Assembly: GCA_964525605.1 (NCBI GenBank)
Contig: CAZGKT010000001.1
Span: 135,925-199,924, forward strand
Direction: 5' to 3'
Length of the DNA stretch: 64,000 bases
Source of the DNA: CAVTWJ01 sp964525605
GTDB lineage: Bacteria; Oederibacteriota; Muellerivitia; Muellerivitales; Muellerivitaceae
Shown here: in pieces, positions 1 through 8,955 of the stretch
Layout of the letters: every line of letters begins with the position of its first letter
Numbering within the stretch: the first letter of the stretch is position 1
Position numbers and translations under genes: made by a program
Notes under the pieces: model-generated
Seen by the model: the letters and a program-made list of their open reading frames with translations, nothing else
Databases searched by the model: none
Told to the model about the DNA's origin: nothing

Positions 1-215
1 AGTTGCACAAGGCCCGCAGGATTCCAATAAATGGCATTAGCATCGTTGGCAACAGCAACAAAGGCTTCCCCCATGGCAATGGCCCTAGGCCCAACAGGAA
101 TCTTCAATTCGACCGCTCCCGTACTTCCGGGGCCACTTTGGGCAAAGAGCGGATTCCAAAAGGACGGAATGATAAACAGCGAGGAAATAAAGAAAAGGCG
201 GACGGTGATTTTCAA
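1..215 (-). CDS. PorV-like outer-membrane protein, N-terminal part only (runs off the window)
   Basis: This is the first part of a secreted beta-barrel-type protein of the PorV/PorQ (UPF0164) family. The visible peptide has a signal sequence ending in LFAQ, then the family signature GPRAIAMGEAFVAVANDANA followed by IYWNPAGL, which closely parallels residues of the complete paralogue at 8956-9933. I place the start at a TTG (215-213) because AAGGAG lies 9 bases upstream of it. An in-frame ATG at 233-231 has no ribosome site, and a predicted promoter puts the transcription start almost on it. PorV-type proteins sit in the outer membrane, and some take part in type IX secretion. The C-terminal part is outside the window, so the exact subfamily is unknown. 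Confidence 0.75.
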   Translation of the reverse strand, partial: MKITVRLFFISSLFIIPSFWNPLFAQSGPGSTGAVELKIPVGPRAIAMGEAFVAVANDANAIYWNPAGLVQ

Positions 216-242
216 GAAATTTTGCTCCTTCATTTGAATAAA

Positions 243-272
243 ATTATATCCTTTTACGGAAATACCCGTCAA
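243..272 (-). promoter_or_regulatory. Predicted sigma70 promoter for the PorV-like gene at the window start
   Basis: On the minus strand TTGACG (272-267) and TATAAT (248-243) are separated by 18 bases. The -35 box overlaps the uvrA stop codon. Transcription would start near 236, which puts AAGGAG into a very short leader and favours the TTG start at 215. This is sequence-based inference only. Confidence 0.6.
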
Positions 273-3148
273 TGTGGAATTCCCCGAGCCGCAACGACCT
301 TTCCGCTATTTCGGAGCCGTTTTTCGTCCTTTCGGATCTTTTCAGCCAGGTACTGACCAGTATGAGACTGTGAATGATTCATGACGTCCTGAACGGTACC
401 CGAGACCAGCACCTCCCCGCCTTCGTCGCCACCTTCAGGCCCCAAATCAATAATATGATCTGCGGTCTTTATCACATCCAAATTATGTTCAATCACAACG
501 ATGGTGTTACCAGCTTCAACCAGCTTTTTCAAAACTTTAATCAGGTGGTCGACATCAGCAAAATGAAGGCCAGTCGTTGGTTCGTCCAGGATATACAGGG
601 TACGCCCAGTGGCCCTTTTCCCGAGTTCAGTTGATAATTTTACTCTTTGAGCTTCCCCGCCAGAGAGGGTGGTTGCGGGTTGTCCCAGGTGGATGTACCC
701 CAAACCGACATCTCGGAGGGTTTCTAATATTTTTCTGATTTTCGGAATGGCGGCAAAGAATTCAAGGGCTTCCAGAATGCTCATTTGAAGAACTTCGGCA
801 ATATTTTTACCCTTGTATTGGATTTCCAAGGTTTCACGATTGTATCGCTTGCCCTTGCAGATTTCGCACGGAACATACACATCTGGAAGAAAATGCATTT
901 CGATTTTTAAAACGCCATCTCCCTCACAAGCCTCGCATCTCCCCCCTTTTACGTTGAAACTGAATCTCCCTTCTTTATAACCACGGGCTCTTGACTCCGA
1001 CAAGTGAGCGAAAAGATCTCTGACTTGAGTAAAAAGCCCTGTATACGTGGCTGGATTCGACCTAGGGGTACGGCCAATGGGGGATTGATCGATTTCAATA
1101 ACCTTGTCCACATGTTCTACACCCTCCAGGGAATCATATCCCTCAGGTTTTTTTCGCAGTCCGTATAACCGATGCATAAGGGCGGGATAAAGGGTTTCCA
1201 TCACGAGTGTGCTTTTCCCAGACCCAGAAACACCCGTAACGGCGAGAAAAACTCCCAGAGGAAACCGTACAGTGAGATTTTTCAGGTTGTTTTTTATTGC
1301 GCCTTTTAAAATCAAATGTTTATCAGGTTCCACCCGAGGGTTGAAATTAGGTCTGATTGATTGGCGCCCAGAAAGGTAGGCACCGGTAAGCGATTTGGAA
1401 CTTTCCAAGATTTGCTGGAGACCTCCCACAGCCACGACTTCCCCGCCTTCCACTCCAGCTCCAACACCCATGTCAATGATATAGTCGGCCGCTTCAATCG
1501 TGTCCTCATCGTGTTCCACGACAATAACCGAGTTTCCGATATCTCTTAAATGAGTCAAAGTCTCAAGAAGCCGGATATTATCCCGTTGATGCAAACCAAT
1601 GGAAGGTTCATCCAAAATATAAAGAACCCCCACCAAAGCGCTCCCGATCTGCGTCGCCAAATGGATTCTTTGAGCTTCTCCCCCGGAAAGCGAGGCGGTC
1701 ATCCGATCGAGTGTGAGATAGTCCAATCCAACGTTTTTTAGGAATCCAAGTCTTGATCCAATTTCTTTTAATATTTGGCCAGCGATAGCCTTTTCCCTTA
1801 CATCCAAGGACAGGGAATCGAAGAACGCAAGGCATTGGCGCACTGATAGCCTAGTTAAATCAACAATATTTCTGTCACGAACGGTCATAGCCAGGCTTTC
1901 TGGTTTTAATCGAGTCCCTTTACAAGCCCGGCATGGTTTGCTGACAAGGTATTTTTCTATTTCTTCGCGGATGGATTCAGAATCGGTTTCGTGATAGCGA
2001 CGTTCCAAATTGGGAATAACGCCTTCAAAAGGGCCCGAAAACTTTTGTCGGTAGGTTCCTTTCAAAATTTTAAACTCAATTTCCTCTTCGCAACCGTAAA
2101 GAATAGCTTTCTTAACCTGATCAGAGAGTTTCTTAAATGGAACGTGAAGGGACGCCTTAAAATGAAGGCAAACGCCCTCCAGGAGGTTTTGATAATAGAG
2201 TGTTTTTGGAGAACTGAAGGGTTCTACGGCCCCCTGAGCAATCGATAATTCCGTATCCAAAACCAAATCCTCGTCGGCTTCCATCTTATATCCCATTCCG
2301 GTGCAGGCCGGGCAGGCCCCATGGGGATTATTGAACGAGAAGTTGCGCGGAGCGGGTTCTTCCACGCTTACACCACAATGAACACAAGCAAATCGTTCTG
2401 AGAATAAATGTTCTTTTTCTTCCTTTCCCGTGCCCTCTAGTATTTTGACGACCCCCTCCCCAAGCTTGAGGGCAGTTTCCAATGAATCCGCCAGTCTTTT
2501 TTTGATTTCTCTTTTTAACACCAGTCTGTCAACAACCACCTCAATATCGTGCTTTTTATTTTTTTCGAGAGGTATGTCATCTTCCAAATCCCGGATGACG
2601 CCATCAACCCGAATTCGGACAAATCCATCTTTCCGAACCTGATCGAATATTTTCTTATATTCACCTTTCCGGCTGGATATCAGGGGAGCCAACAAATGCA
2701 ATTTAACGCCAGGCTTGAAGGTTAAAACTTGATCAACAATTTGTTGGACAGTTTGTCGACTGATGGGCCTTCCGCATTCTGGGCAATGGGGTATACCCAC
2801 GCGAGCGAAAAGTAATCTGAAGTAATCATAAATTTCGGTGGTTGTAGCTACCGTGGAACGTGGATTTTTACTACCCGCTTTCTGTTGAATGGCAACGGCA
2901 GGTGATAGCCCCTCAATCATGTCAACATCCGGCTTTTCCATTAGGCCCAGAAATTGTCTCGCGTAGGAAGACAATGATTCCACGTAACGTCGTTGACCTT
3001 CCGCAAAAAGAGTATCAAAAGCCAAAGAGGATTTGCCTGAACCAGATACACCCGTAAGAACCACCAACCGATCCCTAGGCATTTCGACGTTTATATTTTT
3101 GAGATTATGTTCTCGGGCCCCACGAACCCGAATGGTGTCGCGTTTCAT
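269..3148 (-). CDS. uvrA: Excinuclease ABC subunit A (UvrA)
   Basis: UvrA is the damage-sensing ATPase of nucleotide excision repair; it loads UvrB on damaged DNA. The 959-residue length is normal for the family. The N-terminal Walker A is GVSGSGKSSLAFDTLFAEGQ, and a second Walker A GVSGSGKSTLVMETLY lies near residue 660. Both ABC signatures (LSGGEAQRI and LSGGEAQRV) are present. Zinc-finger cysteines appear as CPECG, CVHCG/CPACTG and CEACEGDG/CEICKGKRY. Both ATPase domains look intact. The start is an ATG preceded by an AAGG-type ribosome site. The last 20 or so residues form a short basic tail without recognised function. It lies downstream of lptD on the same strand with a gap of about 94 bases, so co-transcription is possible. 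Confidence 0.97.
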   Translation of the reverse strand: MKRDTIRVRGAREHNLKNINVEMPRDRLVVLTGVSGSGKSSLAFDTLFAEGQRRYVESLSSYARQFLGLMEKPDVDMIEGLSPAVAIQQKAGSKNPRSTVATTTEIYDYFRLLFARVGIPHCPECGRPISRQTVQQIVDQVLTFKPGVKLHLLAPLISSRKGEYKKIFDQVRKDGFVRIRVDGVIRDLEDDIPLEKNKKHDIEVVVDRLVLKREIKKRLADSLETALKLGEGVVKILEGTGKEEKEHLFSERFACVHCGVSVEEPAPRNFSFNNPHGACPACTGMGYKMEADEDLVLDTELSIAQGAVEPFSSPKTLYYQNLLEGVCLHFKASLHVPFKKLSDQVKKAILYGCEEEIEFKILKGTYRQKFSGPFEGVIPNLERRYHETDSESIREEIEKYLVSKPCRACKGTRLKPESLAMTVRDRNIVDLTRLSVRQCLAFFDSLSLDVREKAIAGQILKEIGSRLGFLKNVGLDYLTLDRMTASLSGGEAQRIHLATQIGSALVGVLYILDEPSIGLHQRDNIRLLETLTHLRDIGNSVIVVEHDEDTIEAADYIIDMGVGAGVEGGEVVAVGGLQQILESSKSLTGAYLSGRQSIRPNFNPRVEPDKHLILKGAIKNNLKNLTVRFPLGVFLAVTGVSGSGKSTLVMETLYPALMHRLYGLRKKPEGYDSLEGVEHVDKVIEIDQSPIGRTPRSNPATYTGLFTQVRDLFAHLSESRARGYKEGRFSFNVKGGRCEACEGDGVLKIEMHFLPDVYVPCEICKGKRYNRETLEIQYKGKNIAEVLQMSILEALEFFAAIPKIRKILETLRDVGLGYIHLGQPATTLSGGEAQRVKLSTELGKRATGRTLYILDEPTTGLHFADVDHLIKVLKKLVEAGNTIVVIEHNLDVIKTADHIIDLGPEGGDEGGEVLVSGTVQDVMNHSQSHTGQYLAEKIRKDEKRLRNSGKVVAARGIPH

Positions 3149-3242
3149 ATTTTTACCTTAAAAGGAATGGCCCTGGACAATGCGGGGCAAAAGGAAACTA
3201 TCCGACTTGACTGATTCTTTTTCAAGCGCTTTGATAAAAGGA

Positions 3243-5363
3243 TTATTGAAATTGAGTGGCGGCCCCGGTCAAGCCCTGATTTCGAACCCCATTGATCTGT
3301 TGAAGTTGTGTGTTTGAAACAGTTAACGGACGCCCGGGGAAAGCTTTCAAATTAAGGGTAAACATGAGTTGTTCCCCATTTGTGGGATCGTCGGTATAGG
3401 TGATTTGGGCCTCCCAATCGTGGAGATCTCGGTAAAGACTGATACTCCGTGCCTCAAGTTTAGCATTAGTGACATCATAACTTTCAATCATGGCCATTCG
3501 GTAATTCGTAAAAAAGGCAAAATCAACTTCGCCCGCCATATCAAAGGTGGGAGGCACCCCCATGCTAATAAATCCCGTGTTAGAAACGTTAGGGTCCACA
3601 AAATTACCCGATAACCGGAAGCGCCACATGTCGTTTTTACTTTTTAAATCAAGGACAGAGTTAACGTCTTTTAGAGCATTTGCGTTGACGGAATAATCAA
3701 AAATAGCCAGGTAATCATAAAAGGTTGATGGGGTCAGATAAAATTCTTGTCGCAGGTAAGACAATCGAGCTGATTCGGCGATGACCTGGGCATTCATGTC
3801 ATAGGACGTGCTTGTTCGAGCCCGAAAGTAGGTACCCGCATCAAATTCGAGTGACCCACTCAGAAGATTCGACGTAATCCCATGAGGGGAATCGGTGGCT
3901 TGTAAGTTATTCAGTTTTTGGGCATAGGTATAAGCAAGGGACGTGTTGAAAAAGTCTGTCCATCGGCCGCTCCAGGTATTATTCACATTTATACTGTGTG
4001 TTTCCCCCTTGTTGGTGCCGTTTATATCCAACACATCCTGAAAATTTTCATCAATGGCCGCCCGTGTATAAAGGGTTTGCGATGAAAACAAAAGCAGACT
4101 TTGGCTTAGTCCAAATTCACCGGTTAAATGGTTCACATAATAACTATCCAATGCGGTCCAGGTGTGATCACCATTTAGCGTGAGGTCCCATTTCAGCCAA
4201 TTTTTTCCGATGAGCCTTTGGGGGAACAAACTAAATCCAATTTGAGGAAGATTCTGAAGGGTTCTTTGGAAATTCGTTTCGTTAGGGTCATTGGAGTCAC
4301 CGAAATTAGGGCTTTCTTGCCGTCTCAAAAGAAAACTAAGCGTGTACTGGGTTTTAGTCAGCGTGGTTGAAAGATCATATTCGCGATAAGTGGAAACTAA
4401 GGATGGATCCCTTCGGGCGGCAGAATAGTCCTGGCTAAAAAAACCATCGCCGGGAATATCCGCTTCCAGCCTCCCTTGGATACTGGACGAAAAGGCCCAT
4501 AGTCCCCTGGCCCTAGATTCCCATCTAAATCGTTTAGTATCTCCCTCTTCAATTCCATATCCATAGAGGGAAAGTACTGAATAATCATTTAGGGCGATTT
4601 CATGCCGTAATCCTAATCCCAGCCCTTTTTTTGAAAAATAATCCGTATAAAGGGCTCCATAGCTTTTCGGGTTTAGAAGATAGCTATTCGTTAGAAGGCC
4701 ATAATTCCCAAGGTAATCGGATTGGCCCACCGAAAGAGAAAATGGCGTGGAGAGATTGTGAATCGATTGAACAAAAAACGGAAAATAAAAGACGGGAACT
4801 TTCCCAATATAAAGAACCACATTTTCAGCAACGAGATAATTTCCTGAGTAAATAATGATCTTGTCGGCTTGTAAATGAAAGTGACGGTAATCCGGCTCGT
4901 AATCACATGTTGTGCTAATTGCCTCCTTAATAATTACTTTTTGAGCTTCAATGTCTATCTCACTCCCAAAACATATCCAAGGAGGAGACGTCGTCCGTAT
5001 ATTGAAGGCTTTGCCTTTCTGGGTTTTCAGATTGTAGGTCAGGCTTTGTGCTTCTATTTCTTCGCTTTCGTTTTGCCAAACAACATGTCCTTCAGCGTGG
5101 ACATCCTGGGCTGTCACGTCATAACGAATTTTATCTGCGTAGAGGTGAACTGTGCCCTGTTGGATATGAACATTCCCATGGGCCACTACGAGTTCTTGAT
5201 CTCGAAGGTATTGAATAAAATCAGCCTGAATTCTCACATTGGCTTCAAGGTTAAAGGTAAGCTGACACTGCGCTATAGCACTTAAACCAAATGCAAAAAT
5301 AAAAAATAACCAGCCTTTAACCACACGAGTTTTTTCCTTCTGTTTCTCCGGGAAATTCCTCAC
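3243..5363 (-). CDS. lptD: LPS-assembly protein LptD (OstA/Imp family)
   Basis: LptD is the outer-membrane barrel that inserts lipopolysaccharide into the outer leaflet. The protein starts with a hydrophobic signal segment (GWLFFIFAFGLSAIAQCQL). An OstA/LptA-like jelly-roll follows (about residues 40-150), recognisable from the pattern ADFIQYLRDQELVVAHGNVH. The rest is a beta-strand-rich barrel with alternating aromatic residues. Length (706) is within the family range. The annotated start is GTG (5363) overlapping the permease stop by four bases (GTGA). An alternative in-frame GTG 13 codons later has AAGGA upstream and would give a more compact signal peptide. The upstream LptF/G permease belongs to the same export pathway, which supports the call. 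Confidence 0.88.
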   Translation of the reverse strand: MRNFPEKQKEKTRVVKGWLFFIFAFGLSAIAQCQLTFNLEANVRIQADFIQYLRDQELVVAHGNVHIQQGTVHLYADKIRYDVTAQDVHAEGHVVWQNESEEIEAQSLTYNLKTQKGKAFNIRTTSPPWICFGSEIDIEAQKVIIKEAISTTCDYEPDYRHFHLQADKIIIYSGNYLVAENVVLYIGKVPVFYFPFFVQSIHNLSTPFSLSVGQSDYLGNYGLLTNSYLLNPKSYGALYTDYFSKKGLGLGLRHEIALNDYSVLSLYGYGIEEGDTKRFRWESRARGLWAFSSSIQGRLEADIPGDGFFSQDYSAARRDPSLVSTYREYDLSTTLTKTQYTLSFLLRRQESPNFGDSNDPNETNFQRTLQNLPQIGFSLFPQRLIGKNWLKWDLTLNGDHTWTALDSYYVNHLTGEFGLSQSLLLFSSQTLYTRAAIDENFQDVLDINGTNKGETHSINVNNTWSGRWTDFFNTSLAYTYAQKLNNLQATDSPHGITSNLLSGSLEFDAGTYFRARTSTSYDMNAQVIAESARLSYLRQEFYLTPSTFYDYLAIFDYSVNANALKDVNSVLDLKSKNDMWRFRLSGNFVDPNVSNTGFISMGVPPTFDMAGEVDFAFFTNYRMAMIESYDVTNAKLEARSISLYRDLHDWEAQITYTDDPTNGEQLMFTLNLKAFPGRPLTVSNTQLQQINGVRNQGLTGAATQFQ

Positions 5364-6532
5364 GGGTTAACCCTAGGGTTGGAAGTTTTCTTCAGGCGAT
5401 TTCGAACAAAGAAGATTATAGAAATCCTATTTTCAATCCAAAAGGTTAAAAGGATTCCCACAAGCATCAAAAAGAAATTTGGAACCCACATCGCTAAAAA
5501 AGGTGATGAACGTCCCAGAAACCCTCCGTTATCGCCCAACATTAAAAAGCCCTCGTAAGCTGCTACCATGACGATTGCCAGTACAAATCCCAAATAAGAA
5601 CCGACACGAGTCATCAGACCCAATGGGATGCCGATAAAAACAAAGGCCAAAGCGGAAAAAGGCAAGGAAAACTTTTTATTAAATTCAACTTCATCGTATC
5701 GGCTATCTAATCTCTTTCCTTTTTCCTCGGTAATTTTTCGGGCTAATTCTTTGATCTTCATATTTCGAGAGCTGTTCGCATCTAAAGGTCCAAAGGGAGT
5801 GGTTTTGGAGCTTAAATCTATGTCGCATCCAGAAAATTTTAGTTGTAACAAGTTTGATAATCCTGGTTCGATTCGATTACCAATTTGTTGCATAATCCCT
5901 TTTTTAAGTCGGAGGATGATATGAAATTGACCGTTTTGCTCCAACCGGCCTTCCTGAGCATAGACCATGCGATAAGGTTTTTCTTTTTCATCTAGCATCT
6001 CCACGATAACGTTTTTAAGCTTTCCAGTTCCCTCGTCTTTTTGGTCAACATAAAGAATATAACCCTCAAAATCTTTTATGAATGATCTTTCCTTTACCAC
6101 TATCGTGGAATGTTCGACTTTGATTTGATAATCCAATTTAAGGTAAGAATTATTTCCCCACGGGATTACGATATCCATGAAAACAACCAGCAAAAGACTA
6201 AAGACCACTGATAAACACGCCAATGGCCAGAACAAAGTCCCCACCGTAAGCCCACTGGCTTGCAAGGCCAAAAACTCTTTATCTGCACTCAGACGTCCGT
6301 AAACGACCAAAAGCGCCGTTAAAAATCCGATCGGAATGACTAATACAAGCACACTAGGCTGGTAATAAACAAAAAGGAGAAAGCAATTCCATATGCCCGC
6401 ATGGTAAAGAAAAAGATATTCGCTGATCGGAATCGAAAAATAAAGTAAGTTCAGGAATGCGAGCCATATTCCGGTTGCCAAAAAAAAAGGAGGAAAAAGG
6501 GATAAAAGACAGTAACGAAGTAAAACTGGCAT
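5360..6532 (-). CDS. LptF/LptG-family LPS export permease
   Basis: This is a YjgP/YjgQ-family inner-membrane permease, one half of the LptBFG transporter that extracts LPS and passes it to LptC/LptA. The 390 residues show the expected layout: hydrophobic segments in the first 120 residues, a periplasmic beta-rich domain (about 130-270), and C-terminal membrane helices including LPFSALAFVFIGIPLGLM, a typical family motif. The ATG start has AAGGA about 7 bases upstream. It overlaps lptD by four bases. I cannot decide between LptF and LptG. No second permease gene and no lptB/lptA/lptC lie in this window. Confidence 0.87.
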   Translation of the reverse strand: MPVLLRYCLLSLFPPFFLATGIWLAFLNLLYFSIPISEYLFLYHAGIWNCFLLFVYYQPSVLVLVIPIGFLTALLVVYGRLSADKEFLALQASGLTVGTLFWPLACLSVVFSLLLVVFMDIVIPWGNNSYLKLDYQIKVEHSTIVVKERSFIKDFEGYILYVDQKDEGTGKLKNVIVEMLDEKEKPYRMVYAQEGRLEQNGQFHIILRLKKGIMQQIGNRIEPGLSNLLQLKFSGCDIDLSSKTTPFGPLDANSSRNMKIKELARKITEEKGKRLDSRYDEVEFNKKFSLPFSALAFVFIGIPLGLMTRVGSYLGFVLAIVMVAAYEGFLMLGDNGGFLGRSSPFLAMWVPNFFLMLVGILLTFWIENRISIIFFVRNRLKKTSNPRVNP

Positions 6533-6614
6533 TGATCATCCTTGAAAAATTGGGGAAGAAAGGCAGTAAATGAAATACCCGTTTCGAATCCCTTCCTGGA
6601 GGTGAAACCCAGTC

Positions 6615-6620
6615 ATTATA
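6615..6620 (-). promoter_or_regulatory. Possible -10 box for the permease-lptD-uvrA run
   Basis: TATAAT occurs on the minus strand about 80 bases before the permease start. No convincing -35 box lies at the right distance, so this is only a weak candidate. Confidence 0.3.
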
Positions 6621-6657
6621 GCGGATTCAAAAACGGGCTTGGTATGACGGAAAAAGG

Positions 6658-8850
6658 CTAGGCGGTGGGTTTCGAACCTTGGGACGTAAATGTTGGTATG
6701 TCCTGAATGAAACGTCCGTTTACTTGAGTGGGAACAGGTGGCAAACCTAAATTCATAGCTTCTGCTGAAGAAGCGGAACCTGAAGGATTGCTTAACCCAG
6801 GGACCTGAAAATCGTCCAATCCGGGAATGCCAGCATCAGTAGAAACTATCGGAACCGGCGGAGCTAGTCCATCAATCCCTTCGGGCGGCAAACCGTCTAA
6901 ACCCGCCGGAGGAAGCGAATTGTCCAAAACAGGTGGAGGCAAAAACGAAGAATCACCCATCACTAAATCAGTCAGCGCTGGCGGAAGAGCTTCGTTTTGT
7001 AGTGTAGGGGGAAGATCCGCCGTATTCAAATCTGGAGGAACTGCAGAGACACCATTATCTAGTGGCTGGGGAACGTTCCCGGGAAGCGCTGCCATTGAGT
7101 CATCTGGAATTGCTGGAATTCCAGTATCGACAGGGTTAGGGAGCCCAGCCAAATTATCTTCGGGTATTACAGGTGAAGTTGCCCCTGGAAGGCCATCTGG
7201 TATTGGAAGTGAATCGGTCGAAGAAACAACCGGCGATGAATTTAATCCGTCCGGTGTGGGAAGAACTGCCATTGAATCATCCGGTGACGTCAGGGCTGTG
7301 TTATCCATCAATCCTTCCGGAACAGGAAGAGCATTATCCTGGGGAGTCGAAAAGCCAGCATTGGCTTGATCTCCCGGCACGGGGAGTAATGCAGGACTTT
7401 CGTCAGGCAATACAGGAAGCCCCAGGTTATTTGATGGGTAAGTTCCCGGTAAAACCGCCATATCCGTTTGTGGGGTTGGTAAATCGCCCAAAAGAATGGC
7501 CGAATTAGAATCCATATCAGCGGGAGGCAAAGAGGCGTCCTGATTATTATCCAACGGCAGCGTGTTTAAATCGGCCCCAGGATCAACGGGAAGCGAATTT
7601 TGCGCCATTGGTTCAGGATAAACGCCAGGCAATTCCGATTGAGGTAAAGGAGGGAGCCCTGCTGGCGCATTGTTATCCATTCCAGGCAGTGCGGGAACAC
7701 TATTATCAGGTGTTGAAGAAGGAGCATTGGATGCGGCTGGTAATGCTGGGAGACCGGAATCTGGCGTAGCAGGTGTAGGAGCACCCACATTATTATCGGA
7801 TGGGAGGGCAGGAAGACTCGAATCTGAAGGGCCGGGTGAAGCCATGCCAGTCGGAGCAGGCACAGGAGGTACAGACGAATTATCAGTTGAAAGTGGGGGA
7901 AGAGTTGAAGATTGCCCACTATCCGTTGGCAAGGGCGGCAAACCCGAAGCCGTATTATCACCGGAAGCGCCAGCAGGAACGGGAGGTAATGAACTTGTAG
8001 AGTTGGCAGAAGAGTTATCACCTGTCATCGGTGGCAATACAACACCTGACCCAGAAGAGGCAGAATTGTCGCCCGGCAATGGAGGCAGGGCTGATGAAGG
8101 TGCTAAAGATGATTGAGGCATCGGCGGAGCTGCCGAATTGGAATCAGAAACCGCCCCTGGAAGAGGAGGCAACCCGGTTGAATTGCCGTTATCCGTAGCG
8201 CCGGGTAAAGGTGGCAATCCGGAAGAGGACGCGTCTGAAGCGGCACCTGGCAAGGGGGGCAATACAGCAGAAGCCTGACCCGGAAGGGGAGGTAAAACTT
8301 CACCATTTGAAGACGACATTCCAGGGAGGGGAACGGACACCATAGGCGGACTTTGCTTCAACCGCGCCATCCTCACGCCATTATGATAACGCCGCATATC
8401 AGGGTGAGCAGAAAGCATGGATGGCAACCGGTCCCGAATATCATTGGTAACTTTCTTCGCTTCAAGTTCATCGGAAGGATTGACGGTTAATTCAAGAAAT
8501 TCAAAAGAAGAGGTGTATCTTTGCACTTCAGCTATTTTGATAAATCCAACCGGTTCCCCATTGGGAGAAAAAAGGGCAAATACATCACCTCTTTTAACGC
8601 CACCCAAATCGCCAACATCAATGTAGTTACCGCTGTATTCTTTTCCAGGGGTATCCCTTAAGGCGATAACCTGTCCCCCGATAAAGGAAGCGTTGTGATG
8701 TAAATTCTTTAGGTTATTTTTAAATTGAACAGAATAAGGTAAATCAGTACCCGTTGAAGGGCCTAAACCATAGGCCCCATTTCCTGGAGTCGATATCCCA
8801 ACAGATAGGACAAAAGCCAAGGCGGGGAGAAGGAAAGAATAACGTCTCAT
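6658..8850 (-). CDS. Secreted protein with small N-terminal domain and long Leu-Pro repeat tail
   Basis: I do not recognise a family for the whole protein. It starts with a clear signal peptide (residues 1 to about 26). A compact beta-rich domain follows (about 50-140, with YIDVGDLGGVKRGDVFALFS and EPVGFIKIAEV), resembling the SH3-like domains seen in FlgT-type proteins; that resemblance is an impression. From about residue 170 to 715 the sequence is low-complexity: LPPLPG-type blocks spaced by short Asp/Asn/Ser/Ala/Gly stretches. The unit degenerates toward the C-terminus to forms like LPVPEGL or LPGNVP. The last 20 residues are non-repetitive. The ATG has GAGG five bases upstream. The tail may be an extended envelope-spanning or ligand-binding region. 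It is flanked by outer-membrane protein genes on the same strand. Confidence 0.8.
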   Translation of the reverse strand: MRRYSFLLPALAFVLSVGISTPGNGAYGLGPSTGTDLPYSVQFKNNLKNLHHNASFIGGQVIALRDTPGKEYSGNYIDVGDLGGVKRGDVFALFSPNGEPVGFIKIAEVQRYTSSFEFLELTVNPSDELEAKKVTNDIRDRLPSMLSAHPDMRRYHNGVRMARLKQSPPMVSVPLPGMSSSNGEVLPPLPGQASAVLPPLPGAASDASSSGLPPLPGATDNGNSTGLPPLPGAVSDSNSAAPPMPQSSLAPSSALPPLPGDNSASSGSGVVLPPMTGDNSSANSTSSLPPVPAGASGDNTASGLPPLPTDSGQSSTLPPLSTDNSSVPPVPAPTGMASPGPSDSSLPALPSDNNVGAPTPATPDSGLPALPAASNAPSSTPDNSVPALPGMDNNAPAGLPPLPQSELPGVYPEPMAQNSLPVDPGADLNTLPLDNNQDASLPPADMDSNSAILLGDLPTPQTDMAVLPGTYPSNNLGLPVLPDESPALLPVPGDQANAGFSTPQDNALPVPEGLMDNTALTSPDDSMAVLPTPDGLNSSPVVSSTDSLPIPDGLPGATSPVIPEDNLAGLPNPVDTGIPAIPDDSMAALPGNVPQPLDNGVSAVPPDLNTADLPPTLQNEALPPALTDLVMGDSSFLPPPVLDNSLPPAGLDGLPPEGIDGLAPPVPIVSTDAGIPGLDDFQVPGLSNPSGSASSAEAMNLGLPPVPTQVNGRFIQDIPTFTSQGSKPTA

Positions 8851-8915
8851 GTAAACCTCGAAAGGTTGAGATGAAATTGAAGGCCAAACTGTTTTTCATG
8901 ATAACAAAAAACGAT

Positions 8916-8943
8916 AAAAGGGGGGATTTTTTTGCCCCCTTTT
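8916..8943 (-). terminator. Rho-independent terminator after the PorV-like gene
   Basis: A 9-bp stem (AAAAGGGGG pairing with CCCCCTTTT) with a 10-base loop lies just past the stop of the PorV-like gene. It is followed on the minus strand by a T-rich run. Confidence 0.75.
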
Positions 8944-8955
8944 TAAACGCTGATT

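Noticed and set aside
6827..7369. Open plus-strand Gly/Ser-rich frame opposite the Leu-Pro repeat gene
   Set aside because: Shadow of the repeat on the coding strand; no start signal.
6700..8300. Regularly spaced repeats that could suggest a CRISPR array
   Set aside because: The units are short, in frame and encode Leu-Pro blocks; there are no unique spacers or cas genes.
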